From: UBA4744 sp963717135
Lineage (GTDB): Bacteria; Actinomycetota; Acidimicrobiia; Spongiisociales; UBA4744
Direction of reading: 5' to 3'
Length of the DNA: 64,000 nt
Assembly: GCA_963717135.1 (NCBI GenBank)
Contig: CAVQVN010000009.1
Span: 310,001-374,000 of the forward strand
Under the pieces are notes generated by a model that ran no database searches, was not told the DNA's origin, and worked only from the letters and a program-made list of their open reading frames with translations. The translations under genes and the position numbers were made by a program. Positions 25,578 through 34,446 of this stretch are shown in pieces. The stretch's first letter is position 1, and every line of letters starts with the position of its first letter.

Positions 25578-26021
25578 ATGCTTGCCGATACACAGTCGCC
25601 CGCGACCAAATCGCCACCCACCGGTAAACGGTTCGGCTACGTCCTGGCTGCCCTGATCAACGTCGCCCTGGTGTACGTGGTTCACAATCTGTTGGCCTGG
25701 GATGTGGCGCCCTTCCTGACCGCCGATTTCGATCGGGTGCTTCCGATTATCACCGTCTCGTTGATCGCCACCGCCGTTTTCAACTTGATCTACGTCTTCT
25801 ACGACCCCCGCTGGTTCAGATCACTCAGCCAGATCGGCTTGCTGGGAATCAGCATCGCCGCCACCGCCAGGATGTATCAGGTCTTCCCCTTTGACTTCTC
25901 GGCCTACGATTTCGACTGGGCGACCCTAACCCGGGTGGTCATGATCATCGCCATCGTCGGAGCCGCCGTCGGAATCATCACCGAATTCGTAAAGCTCGCC
26001 AAAGCGGTCGGCGGCGACTGA
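25578..26021 (+). CDS. Small four-helix membrane protein, unknown function
   Basis: The 147-residue protein starts at ATG 25578 behind an AGGAGAAGGAG-like site. It has four predicted membrane segments (YVLAALINVALVYVVHNLL, VLPIITVSLIATAVFNLIYVF, QIGLLGISIAATARMY, VVMIIAIVGAAVGIITEFV). No catalytic motif is visible. Similar small hypothetical membrane proteins occur in actinobacteria. It may be cotranscribed with the hmu genes, but the 113-nt gap leaves this open. Confidence 0.75.
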   Translation: MLADTQSPATKSPPTGKRFGYVLAALINVALVYVVHNLLAWDVAPFLTADFDRVLPIITVSLIATAVFNLIYVFYDPRWFRSLSQIGLLGISIAATARMYQVFPFDFSAYDFDWATLTRVVMIIAIVGAAVGIITEFVKLAKAVGGD

Positions 26022-26099
26022 GAAGCGAACCTCAATCCGCTGCCTCATCGGTCGAGTGAGGGTCCCGCCCCAGCGCAAGCCGGAAGGAGCCATTCCCTG

Positions 26100-26981
26100 G
26101 TGGGTAGCCTGGAACGAATGACCCAACAGATCCGGGCCGCGGCCCCGACCATTTGTGTGGTGGGGAGCGTCAACCTCGATATCGTGGCGGCTTGCCCGCG
26201 ACTGCCCACTCCCGGCGAAACCGTGACCGACGCCACTTTGAGCCGATACCCCGGTGGCAAGGGAGCCAATCAGGCCCTGGCCGCCCGCCGACAGGGAGCC
26301 GAAGTCACGTTGATCGCCGCCGTCGGAAACGACGCGCCGGCCGGCGAGGCGTTGTCAATGCTGAGGGAAGGCGGGGTCGACCTCTCCCGTCTGCTCACTA
26401 TCGATAACCAGCCGACCGGAGTCGCGCTGATCGTTGTGGACCACCAGGGAGAGAACCAGATCGCAGTGGCTCCGGGCGCCAACCGTCATCTCCATTCCCG
26501 CCACGTCGATACGGAAGGGTTCGATGCCGTGCTCTGCCAGCTCGAGATCAGCGAAGATGCAATCATCGCCGCCGCCCGGGGAGCCACCGGGCTGTTTTGT
26601 ATCAACGCTGCTCCGGCCCGTCCGGTACCGGAGTCGATCCTCGACCGAGCCGATCTGATCATCGTCAATGAGGTAGAACACGAGGCGCTGAACGATCAGC
26701 TGACTCGCTTCGAGGGCCTGCTGGTGGTTACCCGAGGAGCCCGGGGCGCCGACGCCTTCCGACGCGGGAATCTGATTGCCACGGCCCAATCTCCTGCAAT
26801 CGACGCCGTCGATACCGTCGGGGCGGGCGATGCCTTTTGCGGAAGCCTCGTGGTCGACCTGGCCCGGGGCATCGACATCGCTGTGGCTTTGCAGCAGGCT
26901 TGCCGGGCGGGAGCCGTCGCCGCCACCCGGGTGGGCGCTCAACCCTCGCTGCCGACCCACGAGGACCTCGAGTCCGGATAG
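26100..26981 (+). CDS. rbsK: Ribokinase (PfkB family)
   Basis: The frame encodes up to 293 residues. PfkB signature 1 is present as YPGGKGANQALAA, signature 2 as DTVGAGDAFCGSLV with the catalytic Asp, and the N-terminus has VVGSVNLDIV as in ribokinases. It phosphorylates ribose, or possibly a related sugar or nucleoside, with ATP. GTG 26100 has GGAAGGAG about 11 nt upstream. ATG 26118 is the alternative and would shorten the protein by six residues. No ribose transporter genes adjoin. Confidence 0.88.
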   Translation: MGSLERMTQQIRAAAPTICVVGSVNLDIVAACPRLPTPGETVTDATLSRYPGGKGANQALAARRQGAEVTLIAAVGNDAPAGEALSMLREGGVDLSRLLTIDNQPTGVALIVVDHQGENQIAVAPGANRHLHSRHVDTEGFDAVLCQLEISEDAIIAAARGATGLFCINAAPARPVPESILDRADLIIVNEVEHEALNDQLTRFEGLLVVTRGARGADAFRRGNLIATAQSPAIDAVDTVGAGDAFCGSLVVDLARGIDIAVALQQACRAGAVAATRVGAQPSLPTHEDLESG

Positions 26982-26990
26982 CCAAGACGT

Positions 26991-27025
26991 GCTCGCAGCT
27001 CGCAGCTAGCAGCTGGTAGCTCGTT
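26991..27025. repeat. Five imperfect heptamer repeats
   Basis: The sequence reads GCTCGCA, GCTCGCA, GCTAGCA, GCTGGTA, GCTCGTT in tandem, a degenerate 7-bp period. It ends 11 nt before the ATG of the DinB gene at 27037 and takes the place where a ribosome site would be expected. Confidence 0.6.
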
Positions 27026-27036
27026 ACTCTGGCCCC

Positions 27037-27567
27037 ATGATCGCCCCCAACCCTCCCCTGCAAGGCAGCGAACTCGACTCCCTAACGGCCTTCCTCGATT
27101 ACTACCGGGCGGTGGTCGTCGACAAGGCATCCGGTCTGGCCGGCACGGATCTCAACCGGCGGCTCGGACCGTCGACACTGACCCTGGGGGGTATCGTCCA
27201 TCACCTGGCGCTGGTCGAGCACTGGTGGTTCCACGAGTGCTTCGCCGGTCATGAGGCCGACCACCCCTGGAAGGACGTGTCGTGGGACGATGACCCGGAT
27301 TGGGACTTCAACATCGCCGTCGATCTCGACCCACAGGTCATCTTCGACCGGTACGAGCGGCAGTGTGCCCGCAGCCGGGAAGTGGTGGCCAGGGCGGATG
27401 GGCTGGACCAGTTGTCGGTCCGCGAGGGTCGGAACGACCAATCCTGGTCGCTGCGGTGGATCCTCATCCACATGATTGAAGAAACCGCCCGCCACGCCGG
27501 TCATATGGATCTGATTCGCGAATCGATCGACGGCGCCACCGGCGACTTCCGCGCCGAGCCCCGCTAG
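27037..27567 (+). CDS. DinB-family (DUF664) protein
   Basis: The 176-residue protein has LTLGGIVHHLALVEHWWFHE and, near the end, HMIEETARHAGHMDLIRE. These carry the three His residues of the DinB metal site. It belongs with actinobacterial mycothiol-transferase-like DinB proteins; the substrate is unknown. It is unlike the DinB copy at 1918-2430 beyond the fold. No ribosome site is clear, because a heptamer repeat sits just upstream. Its stop overlaps the stop of the convergent DMT gene by 4 bp. Confidence 0.88.
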   Translation: MIAPNPPLQGSELDSLTAFLDYYRAVVVDKASGLAGTDLNRRLGPSTLTLGGIVHHLALVEHWWFHECFAGHEADHPWKDVSWDDDPDWDFNIAVDLDPQVIFDRYERQCARSREVVARADGLDQLSVREGRNDQSWSLRWILIHMIEETARHAGHMDLIRESIDGATGDFRAEPR

Positions 27568-28496
27568 GCGCTGGGGGCGAGGGAGGGTCGGACCACCACC
27601 CCCACTTGTTCGGGGTCGCGGGCGCCGAGCACGCTCATCCAGGTGATCGCTCCCGCCAGCAAGACCATCCCGGCCCACTGGGATAACGTCAGGACGGCGT
27701 CGAAGGCCAGGTAGTTGACCAAAGCAGCCGAGACGGGGAAGGCCAGCTCGGCCAAAGTGGCGGCCGAGGCAGGAGTGCGGGACAATCCCCGGTAGTAGAT
27801 GAGCATCGCTGCCAGGCCGGGAACCAGCGCCAGCAACACGATCGCCAGGAAGTCCTGGCCGTCGGACAACCCGACCGGCCCACCGGATTGCAGCAACCAG
27901 ATGAGTCCGGCTACCGGCAGCCCGATCGCGAACCGCCAGGCGGTCAATTCGCGAAACTCCAGTCGGGCCGACAGTCGCCGGCCCAGTACGGTCCCCATTC
28001 CCCACAGCGCCGCCGCTCCCACCGCCAGCAAGGCCGGAGCCAGCTGCGAGACCGACGCCTGAAGCGGGTCGGGGAAGGCGACCAGGTAGGCGCCTCCCAA
28101 TCCGGCCACCAGAAAGATCCAATAACGAGACAGTAGAGCCTCGCCCAACAACAACCGGGCGCCCAGTACCGCCACCAGCGGTTGCAGTTTCTGCAGCAAC
28201 AGAGGCGTGTTGGGATCACCATACGAGAAGGCCATGGTGAACAGGATGGTCGCGGTCGCCGAGGCGCCCGCTCCGATCATCACCAGAGCCACCCAGTCGC
28301 CCAACCCGAGTCGCGCCACTTTGCCCCGCGACCGGATCAGCCAGGGAAACGTCACCAGCACCAGCACAATGTGCTCGAAGAACACCACCGTGGCGGCCGG
28401 AAGCTCGAGTGCCAGACCGCGGCGGAAAAGCGCATCGGTCCCCCATAACGCGGCCGCCAGCGCCACCAAAGCAATCCCCGTCCTATGCTGTGTCAT
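27564..28496 (-). CDS. EamA/DMT-superfamily transporter
   Basis: The 310-residue protein starts at ATG 28496, and ten hydrophobic segments are visible. Two EamA repeats begin at GIALVALAAALWGTDALFRRGLA and LLAVGAAALWGMGTVLGRRL. Proteins of this type export metabolites, amino acids or drugs; the substrate cannot be read from sequence. The longer frame back to 28559 lacks a ribosome site. It ends tail-to-tail with the DinB gene. Confidence 0.88.
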   Translation of the reverse strand: MTQHRTGIALVALAAALWGTDALFRRGLALELPAATVVFFEHIVLVLVTFPWLIRSRGKVARLGLGDWVALVMIGAGASATATILFTMAFSYGDPNTPLLLQKLQPLVAVLGARLLLGEALLSRYWIFLVAGLGGAYLVAFPDPLQASVSQLAPALLAVGAAALWGMGTVLGRRLSARLEFRELTAWRFAIGLPVAGLIWLLQSGGPVGLSDGQDFLAIVLLALVPGLAAMLIYYRGLSRTPASAATLAELAFPVSAALVNYLAFDAVLTLSQWAGMVLLAGAITWMSVLGARDPEQVGVVVRPSLAPSA

Positions 28497-28575
28497 CGGA
28501 CCCCGCCTGTACCTGAGAGCGCAAAGATAGCCTTTCAACAAGGTTCCGTAACCCACCACCGGTTGTCATGGGCGA

Positions 28576-29061
28576 TCAGCCGACCTCTTCCGCAAATACG
28601 ATGATCCAATCTCCGTCGATCTGGGCGAACGCCATCCGGATCCTTCGGGTCCCAAGGGGCTCTTTCAACTCGATGAACATCTCCGCGGTGCCGTCGCTCA
28701 GTACCACCGGCGGGCTCTCTTCCCGTATCCCGAGCCGGACTCCGAAAGCACTAATTGTGTCGATCTCGTCTCGAATCAGCTGGTCGCGGGCAGCCCGGTA
28801 GGCCTCCTCGAGATACGAAAGCACCAGGTCGGCGTCGTAGGCGTTGAAGGCCTCCCAGTACGAGAACGCCAGCTCCCGCAGTCGCTCGGTGGTCGGATCG
28901 ACGGAAGACGTGGAGGTCATGGAAGTGCCCGGACCTGTGGTTGTCACCACCGCCGGTTCCCCACAAGCCGCCAGCAGGACCATCGACAGGGCAATGAGGC
29001 TGACGACTTTCGGGATCCCGGCTCCTTCCTGTTGATGGGAGCCTAGGCGGCGCTCAGTCAC
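28576..29061 (-). CDS. Secreted lipoprotein, unknown function
   Basis: The signal peptide SLIALSMVLLAACG ends in a lipobox, followed by a Thr/Ser linker and a ~100-residue domain resembling SnoaL/nuclear transport factor folds (LAFSYWEAFNAYDADLVLSYL). GTG 29061 gives a workable N-region. A strong AGGAAGGAG sits 5 nt before an ATC codon at 29016, which would give a tighter signal peptide but a very rare start. It is divergent from the LLM oxidoreductase, with starts ~70 nt apart. Confidence 0.65.
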   Translation of the reverse strand: MTERRLGSHQQEGAGIPKVVSLIALSMVLLAACGEPAVVTTTGPGTSMTSTSSVDPTTERLRELAFSYWEAFNAYDADLVLSYLEEAYRAARDQLIRDEIDTISAFGVRLGIREESPPVVLSDGTAEMFIELKEPLGTRRIRMAFAQIDGDWIIVFAEEVG

Positions 29062-29133
29062 CAGGACGGTCCCCAACCGGCGTTTAGCTCCGCCCCTCCG
29101 ATACGCTGCGCCAACCGTCGAAACGGAATACAC

Positions 29134-30207
29134 GTGGAACTTGGAATCACCAGCTTTGCCGAGACGATTCCCGAACCCGGTGGGGCGCAGGTCGGACCCG
29201 GTACGCGCCTTCGCCAGGTTCTCGAGGAGATCGAGATGGCCGAGTCGGTCGGCCTCGACGTCTACGGTTTGGGTGAGCATCATCGCCCCGACTTCGCCTC
29301 CTCGTCTCCGGCCACGGTCCTGGCCGCGGCGGCCGGGCGAACCAAGAGAATCCGGCTTTTCCCGGCGGTTTCCATACTCAGCACCGATGACCCGGTGCGC
29401 GTGTTCCAGCAGTACGCCACTCTCGACCTGGTTTCATCGGGGCGGGCCGAGCTGCTGGTGGGGCGAGGCTCGTTCATTGAGTCGTTCCCCCTATTTGGAT
29501 ACACCCTCGAGGACTACGACGAGCTCTTCGCCGAGAAACTCGACCTGCTTCTCCAGATCCGAGACAACGAACGGGTGACCTGGTCGGGCCGATTCCGGTC
29601 GCCCCTCAATAACCAGGGTATCTACCCGAGACCCGAACGGCCGCTTCCCATCCGGGTGGGGGTAGGCGGAACTCCCCAATCGATCATCCGGGCCGCCAAG
29701 CGCGGTCTTCCGGTGGCTCTGGCCATCATCGGGGGAAGCCCGGACCGCTTCAAAGTGCTGGCCGACTTGCATCGGCGCACGCTCACCGAGTCGGGTTTCG
29801 ACCCGACCGTCATACCGCTGTCTGTGCACGCCCACGGCTACATTGCGACCACCACCGATCAAGCCTCCGACGAGTTTTACGACTCGTATGCGGTGGCGAT
29901 GAGCCGCATCGGCCGTGAACGAGGTTGGGGCCCCATGACCCGCGACCAGTACGACCTGATGCGATCCGCGGAGGGATCCCTGGTTCTGGGCGACCCCGAA
30001 ACCGTGGCCAGCAAAATTCTCAGGTGGAGAGAAATCCTCGGCATCACCCGGTTCGAGCTTCACATCAGTGTCGGGACTATGCCCCACTCTCAGGTGCTCC
30101 GCAGCATCGAGCTGCTGGGGACTCAGGTAGCGCCGCTGGTACGCGGCCGGCAGTCGTCACCGAGCGGACAGATTCCCGAGAATCCGTTAGGTTCGGCGGG
30201 TCCCTAG
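29134..30207 (+). CDS. LLM-class flavin/F420-dependent oxidoreductase
   Basis: The 357-residue TIM-barrel protein shows family stretches: MELGITSFAETIPEP, GLGEHHRPDFASSSPATVLAAAAG (in part), LDLVSSGRAELLVGRGSF and IRVGVGGTPQSIIRAAKRGLP (in part). LLM enzymes use FMN (as bacterial luciferase does) or F420; the other F420-type proteins nearby make F420 plausible. The start is GTG 29134 with a weak ribosome site. The UBP zinc-finger gene follows by 11 nt and is likely cotranscribed. Confidence 0.88.
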   Translation: MELGITSFAETIPEPGGAQVGPGTRLRQVLEEIEMAESVGLDVYGLGEHHRPDFASSSPATVLAAAAGRTKRIRLFPAVSILSTDDPVRVFQQYATLDLVSSGRAELLVGRGSFIESFPLFGYTLEDYDELFAEKLDLLLQIRDNERVTWSGRFRSPLNNQGIYPRPERPLPIRVGVGGTPQSIIRAAKRGLPVALAIIGGSPDRFKVLADLHRRTLTESGFDPTVIPLSVHAHGYIATTTDQASDEFYDSYAVAMSRIGRERGWGPMTRDQYDLMRSAEGSLVLGDPETVASKILRWREILGITRFELHISVGTMPHSQVLRSIELLGTQVAPLVRGRQSSPSGQIPENPLGSAGP

Positions 30208-30218
30208 AGAAGGAAACT

Positions 30219-30506
30219 ATGACGGATTCTTGTACCCACCTGGTTGACCCGGAGCCCGTCCCTCCCATCGGCGCTGGGTGCCAAGAATGCCTGGAGATGG
30301 GCAGCACCTGGGTTCATCTGCGAGCCTGTGTCGAATGCGGCCAGGTGGGGTGTTGCGACCAATCGCCCAACCGGCATGCCACCGCACATTTCCACGACAC
30401 GAATCATCCCGTGATTCGGAGCTTCGAGCCGGGTGAGGCGTGGTGGTACTGCTATGTCGACGACGCCTTCGACGAACTGGAAGGTTTCGAGGCACTGCGT
30501 CCCTGA
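30219..30506 (+). CDS. UBP-type zinc finger protein
   Basis: The 95-residue protein starts at ATG 30219 behind AGAAGGAAA. It is almost entirely one zf-UBP domain (PF02148): CTHL, CQECL, LRACVECGQVGCCDQ, then NRHATAHFHDTNHP and WWYCYVD. The ordered Cys/His set would bind zinc. In eukaryotes the domain binds free ubiquitin C-termini; stand-alone bacterial versions are common in actinobacteria with unknown partners. It is probably in an operon with the LLM oxidoreductase. Confidence 0.9.
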   Translation: MTDSCTHLVDPEPVPPIGAGCQECLEMGSTWVHLRACVECGQVGCCDQSPNRHATAHFHDTNHPVIRSFEPGEAWWYCYVDDAFDELEGFEALRP

Positions 30507-30529
30507 CCTCCCCAGGCGTCCGGGGCGAG

Positions 30530-31738
30530 TCACAGCTGCCTGCGTCGCGACGCACGATGCAGGGTTGAATCCAAAGGATGGGAGGCGCTTCTCCCACCGT
30601 CGGCGCTCAGCGGCTTCATGGCCGTTATCTCGATCACGTCGACCGCCCGATCGAAGTAGAGCGCCCCGGCCGCCGCCAGTTCGCTCTCCGCGGCGCGCCG
30701 GGTCGATTGCGGGCTGTCGCCGAACAGGTGGTACCGAACCGATTCCCGGGGCTGGTCCGACGGTTGCCAAACCCCGATGATGCGACCACCCTGCACCAGC
30801 GTGGCCGTGGCGTTGCCGCCCCCGTCGTAAACGCAGTCGTGCAGAGCCGGCTCGAGGAATCGGACTCGATCCTTGTATCCCTGCACGTATGGATCGAGCA
30901 GAGGGAGGGCGTGAACCTCCGACCCCGGCCGGTCGACCGTCTTCTCTCCGGCGACCCGGAACAGCGGTCCCGGCCAACCGTCCACCGCTACCTCTTCGAT
31001 GTCAAGAGCCTCCAGGGCTTCCCGGCACTGCTGTTTGGTGAAGCCGGTCCACCAGGACATGTCGTTGATGGTCACCGGACCGTACGACCGGATATACCGG
31101 AGGATCAACTCGCGGATGGCCGGGTCTTCGTCCCAGCGGTGAAGATCGACGTCGGGTAGTACGTCTACCCAACGGTGGTATCGACGGATGTTGGATCGCC
31201 AACTGCCGGGAGGACCGCCACCCACCAGGCGCCCCATATCGCGCATCCGGCCGACCACTCCCGGCAGATCGATCTCGGCCGGAACCTCCAGCGTTTGGCG
31301 CAGTTCGCGTACGGTCATCGGTCTCTCCCCCAACGCAGCCTCCACCCGGGCAGTCAACTGCTGGAAGTCACCTGAGGAAAGATCCGAGTCGCGCCACCAC
31401 CGCGCCGCCAGCTGCTCCCCGAGTGGCCGGGTGGCCGCCGCGACGATCCCCAGCAATTCGCGGGGGAACACGAACATGGTCAACCGCATGGCCCGCAGCC
31501 GAACCAACTGCCAGGAGCCCCACATCAGCTCGTCGAGATCGGTTCGCCGAAATCCAGGGAGCCGGGTCCGCAGCGAAAGATAGGGACTGACCTGACTGGT
31601 GCTGTGCAGGCCGATCAACTGCGAGGCGATCTCCTCAATTGACGAGCCGGGTGCCGCCAGCGAATGGTGAGAAGTGGCCCCAAGTAAGGCTTGATCGGCA
31701 GTCAGGCTGACCGAGTCCGAACGGGTTAGGGAAGTCAC
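30530..31738 (-). CDS. AlkZ/YcaQ-like winged-helix DNA-binding protein (HTH_42 family)
   Basis: The 402-residue protein contains IASQLIGLHSTSQVSPYLSLRTRLP near the N-terminus and RAMRLTMFVFPRE soon after. Later blocks include YGPVTINDMSWWTGF and DPYVQGYKDR. This is the layout of PF06224 proteins, which include the AlkZ DNA glycosylase that unhooks azinomycin crosslinks and E. coli YcaQ. The canonical QAQ/QxD catalytic motif is not clear at the expected site (HSTSQ instead), so glycosylase activity is uncertain. It is convergent with the UBP gene. Confidence 0.82.
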   Translation of the reverse strand: MTSLTRSDSVSLTADQALLGATSHHSLAAPGSSIEEIASQLIGLHSTSQVSPYLSLRTRLPGFRRTDLDELMWGSWQLVRLRAMRLTMFVFPRELLGIVAAATRPLGEQLAARWWRDSDLSSGDFQQLTARVEAALGERPMTVRELRQTLEVPAEIDLPGVVGRMRDMGRLVGGGPPGSWRSNIRRYHRWVDVLPDVDLHRWDEDPAIRELILRYIRSYGPVTINDMSWWTGFTKQQCREALEALDIEEVAVDGWPGPLFRVAGEKTVDRPGSEVHALPLLDPYVQGYKDRVRFLEPALHDCVYDGGGNATATLVQGGRIIGVWQPSDQPRESVRYHLFGDSPQSTRRAAESELAAAGALYFDRAVDVIEITAMKPLSADGGRSASHPLDSTLHRASRRRQL

Positions 31739-31879
31739 ATCCCGGCTCCGGTATCGGGGGGGTTTCAGGGTACCGGATGGTTCGACCCGGTGACCAGCCC
31801 TGCGTCGGCAGACTGCCCGCCAACCACCGTCCCGACCGACGGTCGGATCGGCGTAGTCTCGGAAAAGCGAGGAGGAAAA

Positions 31880-32419
31880 ATGAGACGCTTGGCGATGGTC
31901 GCAATCTGCGTGATCCCGTTGGCAGGTTGCTCGGTTGATGTTTCGGTGTCATTCGGAGGAGCGGACGCGGCCGCGGCCGCGGTTGATCTCATTGAAGGGG
32001 ACCTGGCCGATCAGGCGGGAATTGGACCGCTCGAAGCGCAGTGTGAGGAAATCGACGACCCGCAACCGGGCGACTCCTTCACCTGCACGGCTACCACCGA
32101 GAGCGGTGAGACCATCCGCTTTGATGCAATCATGGAAGAGGACGACATAGTCGACGTCGAGAGCGTCAACCTGGTCACCGTTGATGGACTGGACACGATT
32201 GAGGCACTCGCCGTGCAGGTTCTCGAGGAGAACGTCGGGGCCACGTTGGGTCGCGAGAACTTCGATTGTGGCGATCGGGGTCTGGTGGTGGAGCCGGGCG
32301 GAACCATCATGTGCGTCCTTACCGACCCCGGCAGCGGGACCCTCTACGACGCCACCGTCACCGTGGAGGTTCTCGACCCGATCGAGATCTTCGTGGAAGT
32401 CGGAGACGCTCCCCGCTAG
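31880..32419 (+). CDS. Lipoprotein with DUF4333-like repeats
   Basis: ATG 31880 follows GAGGAGG and encodes 179 residues. The lipobox is LAGCS. Two related halves each contain a Cys pair and a leading amphipathic helix: one with ADQAGIGPLEAQCEEI and FTCTATTESG, the other with EENVGATLGRENFDCG and IMCVLTDPGSG. This resembles DUF4333 domains of mycobacterial secreted proteins. It is probably anchored to the outer face of the membrane. Function is unknown. Confidence 0.8.
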   Translation: MRRLAMVAICVIPLAGCSVDVSVSFGGADAAAAAVDLIEGDLADQAGIGPLEAQCEEIDDPQPGDSFTCTATTESGETIRFDAIMEEDDIVDVESVNLVTVDGLDTIEALAVQVLEENVGATLGRENFDCGDRGLVVEPGGTIMCVLTDPGSGTLYDATVTVEVLDPIEIFVEVGDAPR

Positions 32420-32453
32420 GCGTTCGGCTCCGTCTACGCCAACGAATTCCTTG

Positions 32454-32654
32454 CTAATACCGGCTCTTCAGCGTCCTTGGGTCGTCGACTATCACGGCGA
32501 TGATCGGAGAGCCCGGATCGCCGATGTTGAGCGCCTCGGTCAGGTGAGCTTCAACCTCGGCCTTCGAGAGGACCGGTTGCGGAAGCAGGTCGTCCGTGAG
32601 TTTCACCAAGATACGGGCCCGGTATTCCTTGCTGGGCTTGCGTGCGTCTACCAA
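32454..32654 (-). CDS. Small conserved-looking hypothetical protein, 66 aa
   Basis: TTG 32654 has AAAGGAG five bases upstream. The peptide is soluble with mixed charge, predicted helical in the middle (SKAEVEAHLTEALNIG) and beta at the end (SPIIAVIVDDPRTL). Good ribosome site and balanced composition support a real gene. No family is recognised. It sits alone between two divergent or convergent lipoprotein genes. Confidence 0.6.
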   Translation of the reverse strand: MVDARKPSKEYRARILVKLTDDLLPQPVLSKAEVEAHLTEALNIGDPGSPIIAVIVDDPRTLKSRY

Positions 32655-32844
32655 GTCGGCTCCTTTCGTCCTAGGTTGTCGACGCTACCCGGATTCTGTT
32701 CCACCGTGCGTTGTGGTGCCCGCTGGGTCCAAAACAGTGCCCCGACCATCTTGTTACCTCGAAAATCGGGAACCTGTTTCCCTGCCCTTGCGTCATACCA
32801 GCGATTGAAGAATCAAGAACTCCCCTCAATGGAAGGCCTCTGAT

Positions 32845-33393
32845 ATGAACCAAACACCGCTCCCGGTCCGGGCGGCTGCGTTGCTCACCGTTTTGATGCT
32901 GCTCCTGGCTGCTTGTGGAGGCGGGGCCACAACCGATGAGCCCGGGTCCCTCCCCCCCAACGACAACCCGGGAAACACACCGGCCGCCGGCGGAACTTGT
33001 TTGGAAGGCGAACCCGACTGCAACGACACCCCGGTCGGGGGCGGTGCATTACCCCTCCCCAACGAAGACGAACCATCGGATTCCGTGACCGGAGGAATGC
33101 CGGCCGACGGAGGACTGACCGTCTCCGACGCTCTAGCATCTGACGCCACGGGCGTCATCGCGGTGCGGGGTTTCCTGGTCGCCGACCAAAGCGGCGCCCG
33201 GTTGTGTGAGGTTCTGGCCGAGTCGTACCCGCCGCAGTGCGGTGGAGCAAGCCTTCCGGTGTCCGGATATGAGGAGGTCCTCGACGTTCCCACCAGTACC
33301 GCTCAGGGCGTGACGTGGACCGACCAACCGATCTCGCTGCTGGGGGAAATCATCAACGGAACATTCGTCGTCGATCCGACGGTGGCCGGCTAG
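32845..33393 (+). CDS. Secreted lipoprotein, Pro/Gly-rich
   Basis: The 182-residue protein starts at ATG 32845. The signal peptide AALLTVLMLLLAACGG has a clear lipobox. The next ~70 residues are low-complexity (Pro, Gly, Asn, Asp) and likely wall-spanning. The C-terminal ~90 residues form a small domain beginning VSDALASDATGVIAVRGFLVA, with Cys residues at LCEVLAESYPPQCGG that could pair; it resembles OB-like secreted domains only in general shape. Function is unknown. Confidence 0.72.
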   Translation: MNQTPLPVRAAALLTVLMLLLAACGGGATTDEPGSLPPNDNPGNTPAAGGTCLEGEPDCNDTPVGGGALPLPNEDEPSDSVTGGMPADGGLTVSDALASDATGVIAVRGFLVADQSGARLCEVLAESYPPQCGGASLPVSGYEEVLDVPTSTAQGVTWTDQPISLLGEIINGTFVVDPTVAG

Positions 33394-33481
33394 CCAAACG
33401 CTACCGCGCGTCCGCAGGGCCACTTGCCGATCATGGGTGCGTAGGCTCGGTATCCAGACGTTTGAAGGGATGGTTGAACTC

Positions 33482-33832
33482 ATGGCAGAAGAGATTGAAG
33501 TAGGGCCCGCAGCCGAGCTGACCCCGGGAACCGTCAAGGGCGCCGGCCGGTATGCGGTGGGCAACGCCGACGGCGACCTATTTGCGGTAACCAGGCACTG
33601 CCGGCACCTCTACGCCGACCTGGCCGACGGAAGCATCGACGAGGCCGGGTGCCTGGTATGCCCCTGGCACGGCTCGAAATACGACGTGCATACCGGTCGG
33701 ATGGTGCTCGGCCCTCAAGGCATCTTCGCCAAGATCCCGGGACTCGGCACTGCTTTCAAGGCCCTCACCCTGGTGCTCCCCCTCGGCCGAGGAAAGGTCG
33801 TCGACCGTGAGAGCACCGTGTTCGTTGAGTAG
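33482..33832 (+). CDS. Small Rieske [2Fe-2S] protein
   Basis: The 116-residue protein has the complete Rieske motif Cys40-x-His42 and Cys60-x2-His63 (RHCRHLYAD, then CLVCPWHGS). It is of the size of stand-alone Rieske ferredoxins that feed oxygenases. ATG 33482 lies 12 nt after GAAGGG; ATG 33470 is the other option. No partner oxygenase or reductase is adjacent, so the electron acceptor is unknown. It is convergent with the 2TM gene. Confidence 0.88.
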   Translation: MAEEIEVGPAAELTPGTVKGAGRYAVGNADGDLFAVTRHCRHLYADLADGSIDEAGCLVCPWHGSKYDVHTGRMVLGPQGIFAKIPGLGTAFKALTLVLPLGRGKVVDRESTVFVE

Positions 33833-33963
33833 GCCCTGAACCCGGCCACGCCGTTTGAGACCGTCGGCCGAGGATTCCAGTCTGGTTGGCGGAGACCGCG
33901 CGAACCATTCCGCCGCTGTGCGGACGGTTCGAATCTGCACAGGACTGCGACGCTCGTCGCAGC

Positions 33964-34446
33964 TCAGTGGTGTTGGAGCTCTCGGCTTTCCTTCTCCTCG
34001 ACCACCCGGTCGACCATTGCTTCGTCGGCCCGGCGCCCTGCGAAGATGTACGTCAGGGTGTGGATGACGAGCCCCGCTCCCCACGGGATCGTCGCCCAGT
34101 AGGCGTATTCCAGCCCACCACCCTGGACGATGTCCTGGGTCCACAGGAAGGCGTTGACCACCACGAAGATGCCCATATGCCACATCAGCCCTGCGAACTC
34201 AGACTTCGGCCGGTAGACCTTTGGGCGGCGCCGGTCTCGGACCGCCATCGCCAGGGTGATCAGTAGCAGCACCAGGCCGCCGGCCAGCAGGCCGTAACCC
34301 CATTCTGCGGCAATCTCCCCGACTTCCCAGGTGAGATCGCCCCCCAATCCCAGGGACTGACCCTCACCCCCGAACATAATGAATAGGCCCAGGAAGGTGG
34401 CGATGCCGCCGACGATCCCGAATACCCATTCGGTGACCCTCGTCAT
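33964..34446 (-). CDS. 2TM-domain membrane protein
   Basis: ATG 34446 has AGGAGG six bases upstream; the 160-residue product has four membrane segments. The last two (MWHMGIFVVVNAFLWT and WGAGLVIHTLTYIF with intervening Trp/Tyr) match the 2TM domain (PF13239), which is often fused to histidine kinases or found alone. The first pair (WVFGIVGGIATFLGLFIMFG and WGYGLLAGGLVLLLITLAM) is less specific. Function is unknown. A hairpin (34609-34633) and a 17-codon ORF lie upstream on the same strand. Confidence 0.8.
   Translation of the reverse strand: MTRVTEWVFGIVGGIATFLGLFIMFGGEGQSLGLGGDLTWEVGEIAAEWGYGLLAGGLVLLLITLAMAVRDRRRPKVYRPKSEFAGLMWHMGIFVVVNAFLWTQDIVQGGGLEYAYWATIPWGAGLVIHTLTYIFAGRRADEAMVDRVVEEKESRELQHH

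Noticed and set aside
27082..28122. 346-codon minus-strand frame spanning DinB and DMT genes
   Set aside because: It overlaps two real genes in the wrong frame and shows low-complexity Gly/Arg/Ala sequence without motifs.
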